33,589 bases of DNA from Pleurotus ostreatus/Saccharomyces cerevisiae fusant (lineage: Eukaryota; Opisthokonta), in contig JAMQCK010000253.1 in the NCBI GenBank assembly GCA_024196135.1, positions 1 to 33,589 of the forward strand. The letters are read 5' to 3'. Shown here one piece after another: positions 19,622 through 30,359 of the stretch. Position 1 is the stretch's first letter. Every line of letters starts with the position of its first letter. The notes beneath the pieces are model-generated. The model did not search any database, was not told where the DNA came from, and saw only the letters and a list, made by a program, of their open reading frames with translations. A program made the position numbers and the translations under genes.

Positions 19622-22061
19622 TCAATCCTCCCGCAAATGCCCCCTCCCCTCCCCGAGCTCATACTGCTCCGCCTCCCGCACATCATCGTCACCAGCGAGG
19701 GGCTCATACGAAGCAGTATCCCTGCCATTGAGCTTGCCCAACCACGACGTCTTGGCCCCTGCGATGGGCGGATAGGCCGTCTCGCGCGTCTCTGCGGGAA
19801 GGAGAGGTTCGGCAGCTTCGGCGGTGGGCAGCTTGATGTTCTCCTCGTCGGACGCTTCGCCGAAGACGGCGTCCATCTCTTCGAGGGGGACGCCTTTGGT
19901 TTCGGGGTAGACTAAGCAGGGAGAGTAGGTAAGGGGCGCTGTCATACGGCAGAGGGGGGACGCAAGCTTGCGGCGAAACAGAGAAGCACTCACGGAAATA
20001 CACCAAAATGCAGCTACAAGCGCAGAAGAAGCCATGCATCACGTAGACGCGCCAGGTTATGACCTCTTGTAGGTATGGCGTCGTCTCGCCAACGACGAAG
20101 TTGAAGCTGAGAGTGCATTAGCTTGTTTCCTTGCCTTGCCCCGCCTAGTCCATTTGCCCCTCCCCACAACAAGACCCTCAACACTCACGCCCAATTCGTC
20201 GCCGTCGACAGCGACACGCCCTTCGCGCGGAACGAACAGCGGCATGATCTCCGGCGGGTACAGCCACGGAATCGGCCCCCAGCTGTACCCGAAGGCGGCA
20301 TTGAAGATGATGACGCAGGCGACGACGGCGTTGGGCGTCTGCGCGACGTCCATGTACATCCAGTAGCCGGTGGCGCAGAGGGAGATGCACATCTGAGGGA
20401 GGAGAGGTGGGGTTAGTATTGGGGTGCTTCTTGCGGAAGGGGGGGTGCATTGGATGGGGGAGAGGAGGTGTTGGGAGAAGGGGAGGAGGGGAGGAGGAGG
20501 GGAAAAGGGGGAGGGGGGAAGGGAGGCGAAAAGGAAGGGAGAAATTGGGGGGAGGGGGGTAGGGAGACGCACGATAACACCTCCAGAGAGCAGGATGGGA
20601 CGCCTGCCCCACCGGTCGACAAGGATCCATGGCGGGAGCGTGCTAAGGAGGTATACGATGGCGTTGATGCCGGTCATCAGGATGGCTTGACGGCCGAGCC
20701 AGCCGGCCTCTGAGGAAGGAAGGAACGTTAACGAGTCGTCCGATTGAGTGGAAAGGCCCATCACGTACCCTCGAATACTCTGGCTAAAATCCAGATTATG
20801 TTACTTGTTCAGGCATGCCGTGTATCGACTTACGAGCATAGTATGATATAACGTTGATCCCGTTCAGCTGCGCGAACGCCTGAGACGACATCGCCAATAG
20901 GACCCTCCTCTTGTACTTGCGGTACATCGTCGCATACGAGCGACCTTCGCCGAGGGCGCGTTCGCTCAAGACCTTGTCCTTGATCTCGCGGAACTCGGCT
21001 TTGGCGTCGGGGTTGTGGATGTCGCCATCGTGGAGGTCGGCGAGGATGCGAAGGCCTTCGGTGTCTTTGTCGGTGTCTATGAGCCATCTGAGAGGGGCGA
21101 GGGTTGTTGACGATTGGCAAACACGGGGAGATTGAAGAAACCTACCTCGGACTCTCCGGCATGACCAGGGATCCAGCGGCCAGAAGCGCGCCAATCACGC
21201 ACTGCATGAATAGTGGGACACGCCAGGACATGTCGCTGTCGATGAAGGAGCAGAAGTAATCGGCCCACTGACGCATGTTAGCCCAATGCGAAGTACAGCA
21301 TTTGCTAAGAGGACGCACGACAGAGACCACGTATCCAAAGACGTTGCCGCTAAATTCTGCGCAGGCAAGAGCGCCGCGCTAATTGGAGGAAGGGACATGA
21401 GCAAGTGTGGCATGGGAATGCGGGGGAGCACCAACATGGTTTGGAGGGGAGACTTCGCTCTGGTAGATGGGCACAATAGTGCTGTAGCAAATAGTCAGTC
21501 TACAAGCTCAGCAAGGAAGAGCTGAAAGAGTGTCACTCACGAAAGTAGGCCGACACCGAATCCACTGATGATGCGTCCGACCACCATGATCACGAAGCCG
21601 GGAGTGAACGTCTGCACAGCCCCACCAATAGTGAAGATCACGGCGCCGATGAACAGCGTTCCCTTCCTTCCAATAGTATCACCGACGCGACCGGCAGCCA
21701 GGGACGTGACTGACGCGCTGTCAGCCTCCAGATGTGCGCGCCACCGCGTCACTCACTGAACGCGCCGATCTCTAGCATAGCCACCATGCTACCGGTCTCA
21801 AGCGCAGTCGGCTGCTGGAAGAAACGAGTGAAGTGGGGGCCTGTAATGAGGCCCGACATGACGCTAAGAGCATTCCCTCAGCTTGGGTAGATTCGCGCGG
21901 CCGTTTCCCCGCACCCTTGGTCATAGCCGAACTATTGATTGTTCAGTGAACCGCGATTGAACAGAGTTATTACTCACAAGAAAGACACCAAGACTTGCAA
22001 ATACAGAGATGGCATATAGTAAATTCTGGCCGACCAACCTGCGTTCGCGGCTGGGGGCCAT
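19622..22061 (-). CDS. MFS sugar transporter with an apparent frameshift
   Basis: Thirteen exons: 22061-21978, 21931-21915, 21863-21757, 21709-21541, 21481-21436, 21378-21319, 21267-21146, 21087-20834, 20783-20769, 20709-20573, 20392-20189, 20106-19994 and 19911-19622. Sugar-porter signatures are all present: FGYDQGVMSGL, GRVGDTIGRKG, VPIYQSEVSPP, RGAL, PESPRWL, QLNGINVISYYAPRVFE, VDRWGRRP, GYSWGPIPWLYPPEIMPL and PETKGVPLEEMDAVF. Such proteins take up hexoses or related sugars through the plasma membrane. Exon 11 is one base too long: after PPEIMPLFV the expected RAKGVSLSTATNW is in the next frame, with the extra base near 20229-20236. Read literally, the protein would end at about 20057 and lose its last helices. 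The rest shows no decay, so this may be a sequencing error or a very young pseudogene. Confidence 0.9.
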
Positions 22062-22192
22062 GATGGATGAGTGTGGGGAACGTGGCGGTCTAAGCGGCAC
22101 TTCCCGTCCTCGTCGTCGCGCTCGAGCAACCTTCCTCCGCGCCCCCATCTCCGCCGTCGCTGCCGCTCTTAGCCAGCACAGCGCCGCGCGCA
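22062..22192. promoter_or_regulatory. Compact bidirectional promoter between sugar transporter and Ark1-type kinase
   Basis: Only 131 bases separate the two divergent start codons. The stretch is GC-rich with runs of CGTCGTCGC and CGCCGTCGC, has no TATA box, and must contain both leaders and promoters. Confidence 0.6.
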
Positions 22193-25100
22193 ATGCAGGC
22201 GCATCAGATGTACGCCCACGGCCAGTCGAACAAGGGCACCCTCGTCCCCGGCCAGTCCATCGCCGTCAACAAGTACACCGTCCAGGTCGAGCGCTATCTC
22301 TCACAAGGTACTTCCCTACCCTCCCCGCCGTGTGCTCATGCCAATGCGCTTAAGGTGGCTTTGCGCACGTTTACCTCGTCCGCACCGCGACACCCGTCTA
22401 CGGCACCACCCACCATGTTCTCAAGCGCATCGCGGTCGCCAACGATGCCATGCTCACCGAGGTCAAGCAGGAGGTCGACATCATGGTGCGTACCCACCGA
22501 CTGCCTCTGATCCTGCGCCTGACCGCCCGCCAGCGATTGCTCAGGGGACACCCCAACATCGTGCACCTTATTGATGCCGCCTGGCACAAGCTCCCCAACG
22601 CAACATACGAGGTCTTCATCCTCATGGAGTTTTGCCCAGGTGCGTGCCGCGCATTCCAGCGCACACAAACCTTTCTCACACACCTCACAGGCGGCGGAAT
22701 CATCGACATGATGAATCGCCGGCTTCGCGAACGGCTCACAGAAGCCGAGATCCTGCAGATATTCGTCGACGTCTGCGAGGGCGTCGCCTACATGCACAAC
22801 TCGCGCCCGCCCCTCCTCCACCGCGATCTCAAGGTCGAGAACATCCTGCAGTCCAGCCCCACCTCCTTCAAGCTCTGCGACTTTGGCTCAGCAGCGACTG
22901 TGCGGCGGCCCCCCACCACGATGCAGGAGATTCGCGCAGTCGAGGCGGATCTCAACCGACACACCACCCTACAGTATCGCGCGCCAGAGATGGTTGACCC
23001 TTACCAGCGCCGTCCGATCGACGAAAAGAGTGATGTGTGGGCACTTGGCGTCTTGCTCTACAAGTTGTGCTACTACACCACTCCATTTGAAGAGCACGGT
23101 CCACTTGCCATTCTCAACGTGCAATATCGGATACCGCCGTATCCTGTCTATTCAGCCAACATGAACGCATTGATTGGTAAGTTACGTGGTGCTGGCCTCC
23201 CTCCAACTGCTTACCAGTTTCCGCAGCCTCGATGCTGCGGGAACATGGCACTCAGCGCCCCTCTGTGTTCGAGGTACTCAGCCGCGTGCACGCCCTCCGC
23301 GGAACGAAATCGCCGTACAACTATGTCATCCCCACCGCGCAGCCCCTCTCCCCTAGCGCCTCCCGCATCGTCTCCCCGCTTGACAACACGATCTCCTACC
23401 GCTCCTCCTCGCAAGCTAAGGCCGCGATCTCAAGCTCTCCGACCAAGAACCCCGGTGTGCAGGCCCGTGACAAGGTTCTTGAGGCCATCGCGCCAATGCG
23501 CAGGGGTCGACCCGCGGGTCACGAGCGCTCGAAGTCCAAGTCCAAGTCGCGCCCAACTACGCCCAGCAAGGAGCAGGCGAATTGGTTGGACGGAGACTTT
23601 AATGCGGCGGAGGAGAAGGCGTGGCAAGCTGTTTCGTCGCAGGCCGGCACGCCAGCGAAGAAGCCCTCGTCAGAGGATGCCTGGGCCGTACACGCCAACG
23701 CACCAGCCGCAGCTCCGCAAGCTAACAAGACGCCCGGCTTCGGCGATGACTTTGCGGAGAAGCTATGGGACTCGTTCGATCCCAAGGCGAAGCAGCAGGC
23801 CGCGAACCTCGGCGCGTCGAATGGGCCATCGATGCCCTCTTCGCTGGCGCCGAAGGCGACGATTACCCCGCGGGTGCCCAGCTTTGGGGCGGCGAATCTG
23901 CGGCGTGCGCCGACGGTGTCGACGCGGCCGAAGGGGGACGCGTTCGAGGGACTGGGGATCGCGTCGTCGAACAGGGAGCCGGCACCGACGTTGGGGGAGG
24001 CGAGGAAGCTGCGCACAGGGCTGGCGTATATGAGCTCAAGTACGACGACGCCCTCGAGAGACACAGGAGCCCCAAACCTCGGTACTTCCACGACAAACCG
24101 GCCGACGCCATCGCCTCGACCGAATTATCTTTCTGCGTCGACTTCGCAGCAGCAGCAGTCTGACTCTCGCTCGCCCGTGCCGTCGCCTAATCTTCGGCCT
24201 GTCAATGCGGGTGGGTGGAGGCCATCGCCTTCACCCAGTGCACAGGGTGATGGGGATGCGGAGACGCGCTTCCCGTCGTTGGAGGAGCTGGACAAGACGT
24301 TCGGGACTCCAGGGTCGGAGCATCCGCCATCGAGCTCGTACCAATCCTCCCATATGCAGGCGTTGAACTCGCAGTATCAGTCCGCTAACTCCCACCACCA
24401 GCCCTCGAGCTCGCCGGGCAATGTTAGGCTGCCGCCCTCGGCCAGCAGCCAGCCCAATCTGGAGATGCAGAGGCCCTCGAGCTCGCGCACGGGCACGTCG
24501 TCCTTCCTGCGTCCCAGCGGTGCGCCTATGGGCAACAACGGCGTTAAGTCTGCGCATGTCACCGGCGTCGCGATGCGCGACCACGACGCCCGTGGAGGCT
24601 CGGGCGATTCGATGTTTGGCAACGCGCGCATGTCGCGTATGCCTCTCAAGGAATCACCGACCTCACCGACGCGTCCGCCCCTCACGCGCAAACACCGCAG
24701 CTCAGTATCGATCAAGCACTCCCCGCAGCCCAGCGCGGACGACTACAGCCCTTCGGACAACCCGCCGAAGCTCCCTCCGCGCCGGCAGCAGCCGATGCAG
24801 CAGACGGACTGGCTGACCGGCGACGACGAAGCGGTTGAGCGTCTGCCCTCGAACCCTACGGCAGCTACCTCGAGCCCGATCCCCATACCCGCGAACAAGA
24901 ACGCGGACGCGCCGCGCCCGGTGGTGCGCGAGTCGCCGAGCAAGCGGGCGAGCGTTATGTACATGCACGTGAAGCAGCCTTCTCAGGGTGAGCAGGGGCT
25001 GATTCCTGAGCCTGCACCTGCGCCGAGCCCGCGGCCGAGCCCTGCGCCAGGCATCGAGGCGACGCCGTCGACGGCGTCTGCGTACAGGGAGCGGGCGGAG

Positions 25101-26312
25101 CGCATGTTCCCTGCGCTAGACATCGACACGAAGCCCGTAGTGGCGTCGCCGCAGCCCACGGGGACGACGCAGAGCAGGGAGGAGCCTCCCTCGAGCGCGG
25201 ACGAAGATGGGCCGGAGGATGCAGGTGGCTTCCAACCGATGAGAAAGTCAAACGAGACGCCGAAGGCGAGGCATAAGGCGCGCCAGAGCTCGGTGCACGA
25301 CCTTGTGGATCTGTGGGGTGGAGGGTTGACGTCGAGGGAGAAGGAGCAGCAGCAAGAGCAACAACAGCAGCAACAAAGGCCGCCGTCTTCCGCTGCTCAG
25401 AAGCGGCGCTCTGCGATGCCCTCGCTGTCGGGTGCGCCGCCGGTGTCGGCGTCACCTGGACCAGACTCGCGAAGGCCACCATCGCCGCGCAAGCAGCATA
25501 AGGAATCGCCTTCGATCACGAGCGTTAGACAGCAGGCGGCTGCTGTACCACGATCTCCTGGCCCCGCTTCTCCGATGTCGGCACGAACCAACTCGTCCTC
25601 CCGACCGCAGTCTATGTTCCTCTTCCCCTCGCAGTCCCCCGAGATGTCCTCAGGGAACAATAGCCTGGCTGCACCCGAGGGGCAGAAGCCGCGCGCGGGC
25701 ATGCGGCGGACGTCTATCTCCGATATGGTGCAGAAGTACGAGGCGATTGGTGGCAAAGTCAGGCCAGTCGCTAGTCCTGCGCCTATCAACACATCGGCTG
25801 CAAGGCCTTCAGGGCTGAGAGCGCCAGAGCAGGGCGGTCTTCGGCGAGATAGGTCGCCTACCAGCCCTTCGTTCTCGACGGGCAACGGCAACCTGCCATT
25901 GCCGCAAGATACGACTGGGAGGTTCACCCATGCATCGAGATCTTCGTCGCCGACAGGATTGCCCTCCCGCTACTCGCCTGGCCCATCACCGACGTCGACT
26001 GGCATGCCGAGGAGCTCGCCGTTGATGCAGAACCGCGAACTCAAGCAGGAGACGGAGCTCCCGTACAAGCCGCGCGTACGGAAACCCTCAGCGACTCCGT
26101 CTGCTGGAGTTACAAGGCCAGACCCTCCGTCGCGCAAGCAGTCGGAGGACTCGCCTGAGCCGTACCAAGGTGTTGGGAAGCTGATTCAGCAATGGCAACG
26201 GAAGCAAGAGGAGTCGGACCCTTCACGGGACAATAAGCGGGGAGGTAATGGGAGCGGCGGTTTGGTGGCAGGTCGGCGTGCCGCACTGGTTGGGGCATCC
26301 GGCCGCGGATGA
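22193..26312 (+). CDS. ARK1: Ark1/Prk1 (NAK)-family serine/threonine kinase
   Basis: Exons 22193-22307, 22355-22485, 22534-22639, 22691-23176 and 23227-26312 encode 1307 residues. The kinase domain (residues about 25-300) has all key parts: glycine loop YLSQGGFAHVYLV, HHVLKRIA lysine, a GHPNIVHLIDAAW insert, ILMEFCPGGGIIDMMN hinge, LHRDLKVENIL, CDFGSA, a long activation segment (NRHTTLQYRAPEM) and KSDVWALGVLLYKL. This pattern is that of Ark1/Prk1/AAK1/GAK kinases, which phosphorylate endocytic coat proteins and control actin patches. The tail of about 1000 residues is low-complexity, rich in Ser/Pro/Gln (polyQ near 25345-25380). It has conserved-looking islands (WLDGDFNAAEEKAW, FGDDFAEKLWDSF, VHDLVDLWGGG, TSISDMVQKYEAIGG) and PxxP motifs, and ends GVGKLIQQWQRKQEE. 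Other long open frames within 22450-25930 are shadows. Confidence 0.95.
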
Positions 26313-26568
26313 TATGTATGTAGGCACTCCCCCTCCCCTCCCCTCATGTTCATGCACCTACATAAGACTCTTGATTGGCTTACTCTCGTTTCTTCGCTCT
26401 CGCTGCCCTCATCGCACCCTCCGCTAGCTTACGGTATTTATCGCGCACATTAGTCCCTCACACGAACCCCACTTGGATACAATATGATAAATAGCAAGCA
26501 ACACGCCCACAGTCAGACGATACCTGGACTATACGGGATATCATACAACATTGCGTGTCGCGTCACTG

Positions 26569-27604
26569 TCATGAAGGAGAAGAGAGCTCGGAGCTGCTGT
26601 CGTCGTCGAGGCCGAAGGCATGGTGGTCGCGAGTGCGCGTGTGGCCGAGGAGGGCGCGCGCTTGCTGCTTGCCCTGCCCGTGCTTCCACGACGTGTCAGT
26701 GCGGCGATAGTTGGCGTCCGATACGCGGTCGGTCGTGCCGCCTAAGCCCAGCTCGAGGGCGGCTGCGTCGGCGCGCGCGATGTTGTTGAATCTGGGGTGG
26801 ATGAAGATGGAGTCGGGTTTTGACTTGGAGCGGGGACGGGTTTGTGGGACGGAACCCAGAGCTATCGGTGCTGAGTTTCGTTCCAGAAGCGGCTCTTCTG
26901 CGTCTTCGTAGGAGCCTGATGGTCTGTGGGACGTTGAGCTGGCTTCACGCAGTCGCAAGAGCGAGAGGCTCACGGTCGATGGGACTCTGGGGGCGGGGAT
27001 TTGTGCAGCTCGGTGAAGAACTGGGCAGCAGCAAGAGTGGTAGCCTGTTTTCAGGTGAGCGGGGATTATCTCAAGGGTAACTCGGACGCACGATGAGCAG
27101 TATCAAGCTGTGACAGGCATGAGCATGACGCATCGAGGAAGCAAGTTGTTCACTCACCCAACATTGAAGGACATAGCAATGAGCATATATGATCTGCAAG
27201 GATCATCAAGACGAGAAAAGGAACGCGTAAGAGTGTACGCACAATCTCAGCAAGCTAGCGAGCCAATACAGCCCCGATCGCCACAGCGCCAGTCGCCACC
27301 GAGATCGCTCACACCAAGCAGGTCCCCACCGTGTCTCATGAGCATAGGTTGTCAATCTATCTTGGCCAGTTAATCAACACATTCCGGAAGGGGAAGGGGG
27401 AAGCGTCCCGGGAAGGGCGCAGGCGCAGGGAAGGGGGACGCATACGCACCTCTCGGTCAAGCAGATCGTGACGGTGAGCAAGGACGCAGCAAAACATCCA
27501 AGTGCGGAATCCAAGCGCAGCCCAGCAAGTAAAACGGGTTCCCCTCTCAGTCCCCAGTGCAAACCGCCAGGGGAGTCCCAGGTCTGGTCCGCAGTCGATT
27601 GCAT
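26569..27604 (-). CDS. Ctr-type copper transporter-like membrane protein
   Basis: Six exons: 27604-27450, 27356-27243, 27193-27158, 27107-27092, 27044-26974 and 26923-26569. They join to 248 residues. The core resembles the Ctr family: HWGLRGEPVLLAG, a first membrane helix ending in ICLTER, a basic cytosolic loop (WCERSRWRLALWRSGLYWLASLLRL), a second helix SYMLIAMSFNVG with the M-x3-M copper motif, and a third helix LILLIATTLAAAQF. Ctr proteins form trimers moving Cu(I) across the plasma or vacuolar membrane. Unlike plasma-membrane members, it has no Met-rich N-terminus, so an intracellular role like yeast Ctr2 is plausible. The C-terminal tail of about 130 residues is unusually long, with EDAEEPLLERN, a basic RPRSKSKPDSIFIHP and NIARADAAALELGL. 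Exon 4 is only 16 bases. Confidence 0.78.
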
Positions 27605-28007
27605 TCCGGGTCAAGGGAGGGAGCGATGTGCGGTTATAACGCCAGATAGTGTGAAGGGCCAAAGGGCTTTGATGAGGAGTCAAGGGTATAGAGGAGACAA
27701 AGGGAAGAGAATGACGGAGGGGGGAGCGCAAAGAAGATGGCAGGAGGCAAGGTGATGTTATGGTATGCGGGTGGGCGTGATGTCCGCAACGCCGCGGTGC
27801 CCGTTGTCAAGCCGTATTTAGCCATTTGGTTCTAAGTTGTGCAGCCCAGCCGAATGCTCCAAGAGTCCCCTGGCGCTATGGTAGACGGTGTAAGGGGAAA
27901 GGTCTTTATGGCCCTTCTCTTCCTGCTAAGAAGTCCTAGTCGTGTTATGAAGCGCGTGACAAGGATGGTGATAGAAGCTAGCATGTCGACACCAGACCAA
28001 CAGTGTA
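27605..28007. other. Intergenic region between copper transporter promoter and EXO5 3' end
   Basis: About 400 bases with no gene. It contains the promoter of the Ctr-like gene; the AT-rich GTTATAAC lies about 30 bases upstream of its start on the minus strand. Open frames here are short shadows. Confidence 0.5.
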
Positions 28008-30100
28008 CTACCAGTACCCAGTCCTCATCTGCTCAACCTTCGCCCTGGCTTCCTGCGCCTTAGCCTCCCTCCACTCACAATCCTGCATATATTCGCAGGT
28101 GCTAAGATCGATTAGCGTGAGAAGGACGCGGCTCTGCAAGGACACACTCACTGGCATCGCCGCGCCAGCTCAACAGGAACGCCCTGTGGCGCACGGTCCC
28201 CTCTCCACCACTGGAATACGCTCTCTACATGTGTATCGAGCATCTCGTCGTCCATCATGAACTCCTTGGTCCCAATCACCTCGAGGGATGGCGAGGATGG
28301 AGCACCTGAATTGTCGTCCTTGTCGCCGATGGTGTCTGTGACTGTTACGGCTTGGACTGAGCATGGACCCTATGATGCGACACTTGCGACAACTCACCTG
28401 CAACATCTTCTATCGCAGGGATAGCCACCTCTTCCGAGTGTGACGCCGTGGCGCCATTGACTTCGCTTCCTCCTGGTTCAACGGGAAGCGTTTCGACCTC
28501 ACGCAGGTCGTCTAGACTCGCTTGTATCGCCCGAGCGAGATCCTCATCCTCCTTAGCCTTCAAGCTCGACTCACGTCTGCGGCTTGTACCCCTCCTTCCT
28601 CGCCTCTCGCCCTCCGGGATCAATCGGTACACCAGCTGCAGCCTGGACGCTACCTCCGCGTTCAGCTCGTCGCGCAGCTTCCACCACAGCTCGACGACGT
28701 CGCTCAAGCGAAGTTGCCCACCGTCTAGCGTGTCTGGGAGCATGCCCGTATCCTTGAGCACTGTTGTCGGAAACGGACGATATGGATCGAGGTCGAGCTT
28801 CGCCCATAGATAGGCAAAGTCGAAGGAGGGTGAGACGCGCAGGAGGTCGGAGAGTATTCGCTGATAAAGCATGAGTTGTATCCGTGAGGGAATCGCGTCG
28901 ACATCCGAGGGTATACTGCGCGTCGTGCGCGTCTTCGTGTCGAGGAGGCTGAGCGTGTATGATGGCGGCGGAGGTGGCGAAGGCACTAGGGGACATCGAA
29001 TGAGCCCAGCGTCAGACTTTGAGCGCACAGGGGTGCTCTTCTTTGGCGAGAGGTACTTGTCGATGGTGTTCTGCGACTGCGAGAGAGGCGGCCTTGTATT
29101 GTTTGGCGTCCTGGGGGTCGGCGGGACGTAGGGCTTCATATGTATCTCGTCCTGCCGGGCGTAAGGAGTTTGTGTGTCCCATACTTACGATACAACACCA
29201 CTCACGATGATTCCGACGACGACTTCATCGTGAATAATCCCAAATACCGGCGTTTCGCGCTGACTGGAGTGAGTCTGGTACGCGAGCCAGCAAGATAGGC
29301 ACGACTTACTGCAATACCCATTATCATCAATTGTCGTAGATTCATTATGAGATTTACGAGTCTGGTGGGCGCGTCAGTTCCTTGAGCCTCGACGGCTCAT
29401 GGTCACTGACCTAAGCGCCCACTTCTCCTCGTCGCAAGTAATCCTAACGTATATTGGCTCCGCCATAATCTCCCTTTCCAGCTCTTTGTGAATTTCCTAC
29501 GGATGTGTAAGCCATCGTACACCTTGCCGACGAGAAGCCGAACGCGTACCCTTCCGCCCTTGGTCCGTGCATCATTCTTTGCCTCTACCTCAGGCGCGAC
29601 AGTGATCTCCTTCCCCTTACTCGACTTGAACGACCGTGGTCTGTCTTTTAAGGGGCGTGACCGCTTCCCGCGCAATCCGTAGTCAAATTGTACTTCACAC
29701 CTTGCAAAGAGCACTGTGTCTCAGCGACATTATCACAAGGCCTTTTCAGAATACTTTCCGCTCACCATTGTGGTGCACAAAGGTCCGAGACAGAAAAGAC
29801 GCCCCGCCGACGATATAGCGCTGCAGGCGCCTTCACCACGTCCTCGATATCTTCAAGGAAGTCATGCGCAACGTGGAACACGGGTGGCATATCATCGTCC
29901 TCATCGTTCGACGTTGTAACGTCGCCTTCTAACTGTACGGCGACAGACGCCGCGCCTGTGGTGAGCTCGTCGCGTAGCTCGGGCAGTTTGGACGTCGACG
30001 CGAAAGTACTGGGGCCCGGAGTACCGAGCGCGAGCAAGTCTTCCTCAGTAAGGTCTGCGAAGTCGTTGTTTCCCGCGTAAGAGTCCTCAGAGTCGGACAT
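28008..30100 (-). CDS. EXO5: Exonuclease V (EXO5/DEM1)
   Basis: Eight exons: 30100-29766, 29700-29550, 29496-29411, 29361-29310, 29274-29206, 29151-28398, 28350-28152 and 28101-28008. They join to 579 residues. It is a single-strand DNA exonuclease with a PD-(D/E)XK core and a 4Fe-4S cluster. Motifs seen: FSVSDLCAPQW then CEVQFDYGLRGKRSRPL (cluster Cys C113), HKELEREI, DEEKWALRLVNLI, RETPVFGIIHDEVVVGII then DEI (D232), SLLDTKTR (D302, K304), RIQLMLYQRILSDLL, EFMMDDEMLD, FQWWRGDRAPQG, and C548-x2-C551-x5-C557. The linker before EFMMDDEML holds a predicted ubiquitin-interacting motif (DLARAIQASLDD). The fourth intron (29275-29309) is only 35 bp, so that junction may need correction. An in-frame ATG at 30151 would add 17 residues. 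It is related to the gene at 4132-5863 and to the decayed exon at 6127-6219. Confidence 0.93.
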
Positions 30101-30245
30101 GGCACGATGAACGCGTGGAATAGGGCAGGAGGCAAGGGAGTCAGGAATCACGGGACCGAGTCTCGGAAGTTGAACCCGGCGTTCCCACGGTCATGTGTAA
30201 ACGATGTTGACATTCGCGCAGGCCACATGGAGTTGATCGTGAGGC

Positions 30246-30251
30246 TATATA
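30246..30251 (-). promoter_or_regulatory. TATA box, probably of EXO5
   Basis: TATATA on the minus strand, about 146 bases before the ATG at 30100 and 95 before the ATG at 30151. It resembles the TATATA of the paralogue in sequence but lies further upstream. Confidence 0.4.
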
Positions 30252-30359
30252 GGCTCTGCTGGTGCTTTCGATCCACCGTATATCCGGAATTTACCGACGT
30301 GAAGCATATAAACATCGAAATTTTGTCGCAACGAACAAATGGAATCGATAACTTGAATA

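Noticed and set aside
22450..24033. 527-codon plus-strand open frame inside the kinase gene
   Set aside because: It follows the real kinase frame across two introns and then runs out of frame into the tail; the exon structure of the Ark1-type gene explains it.
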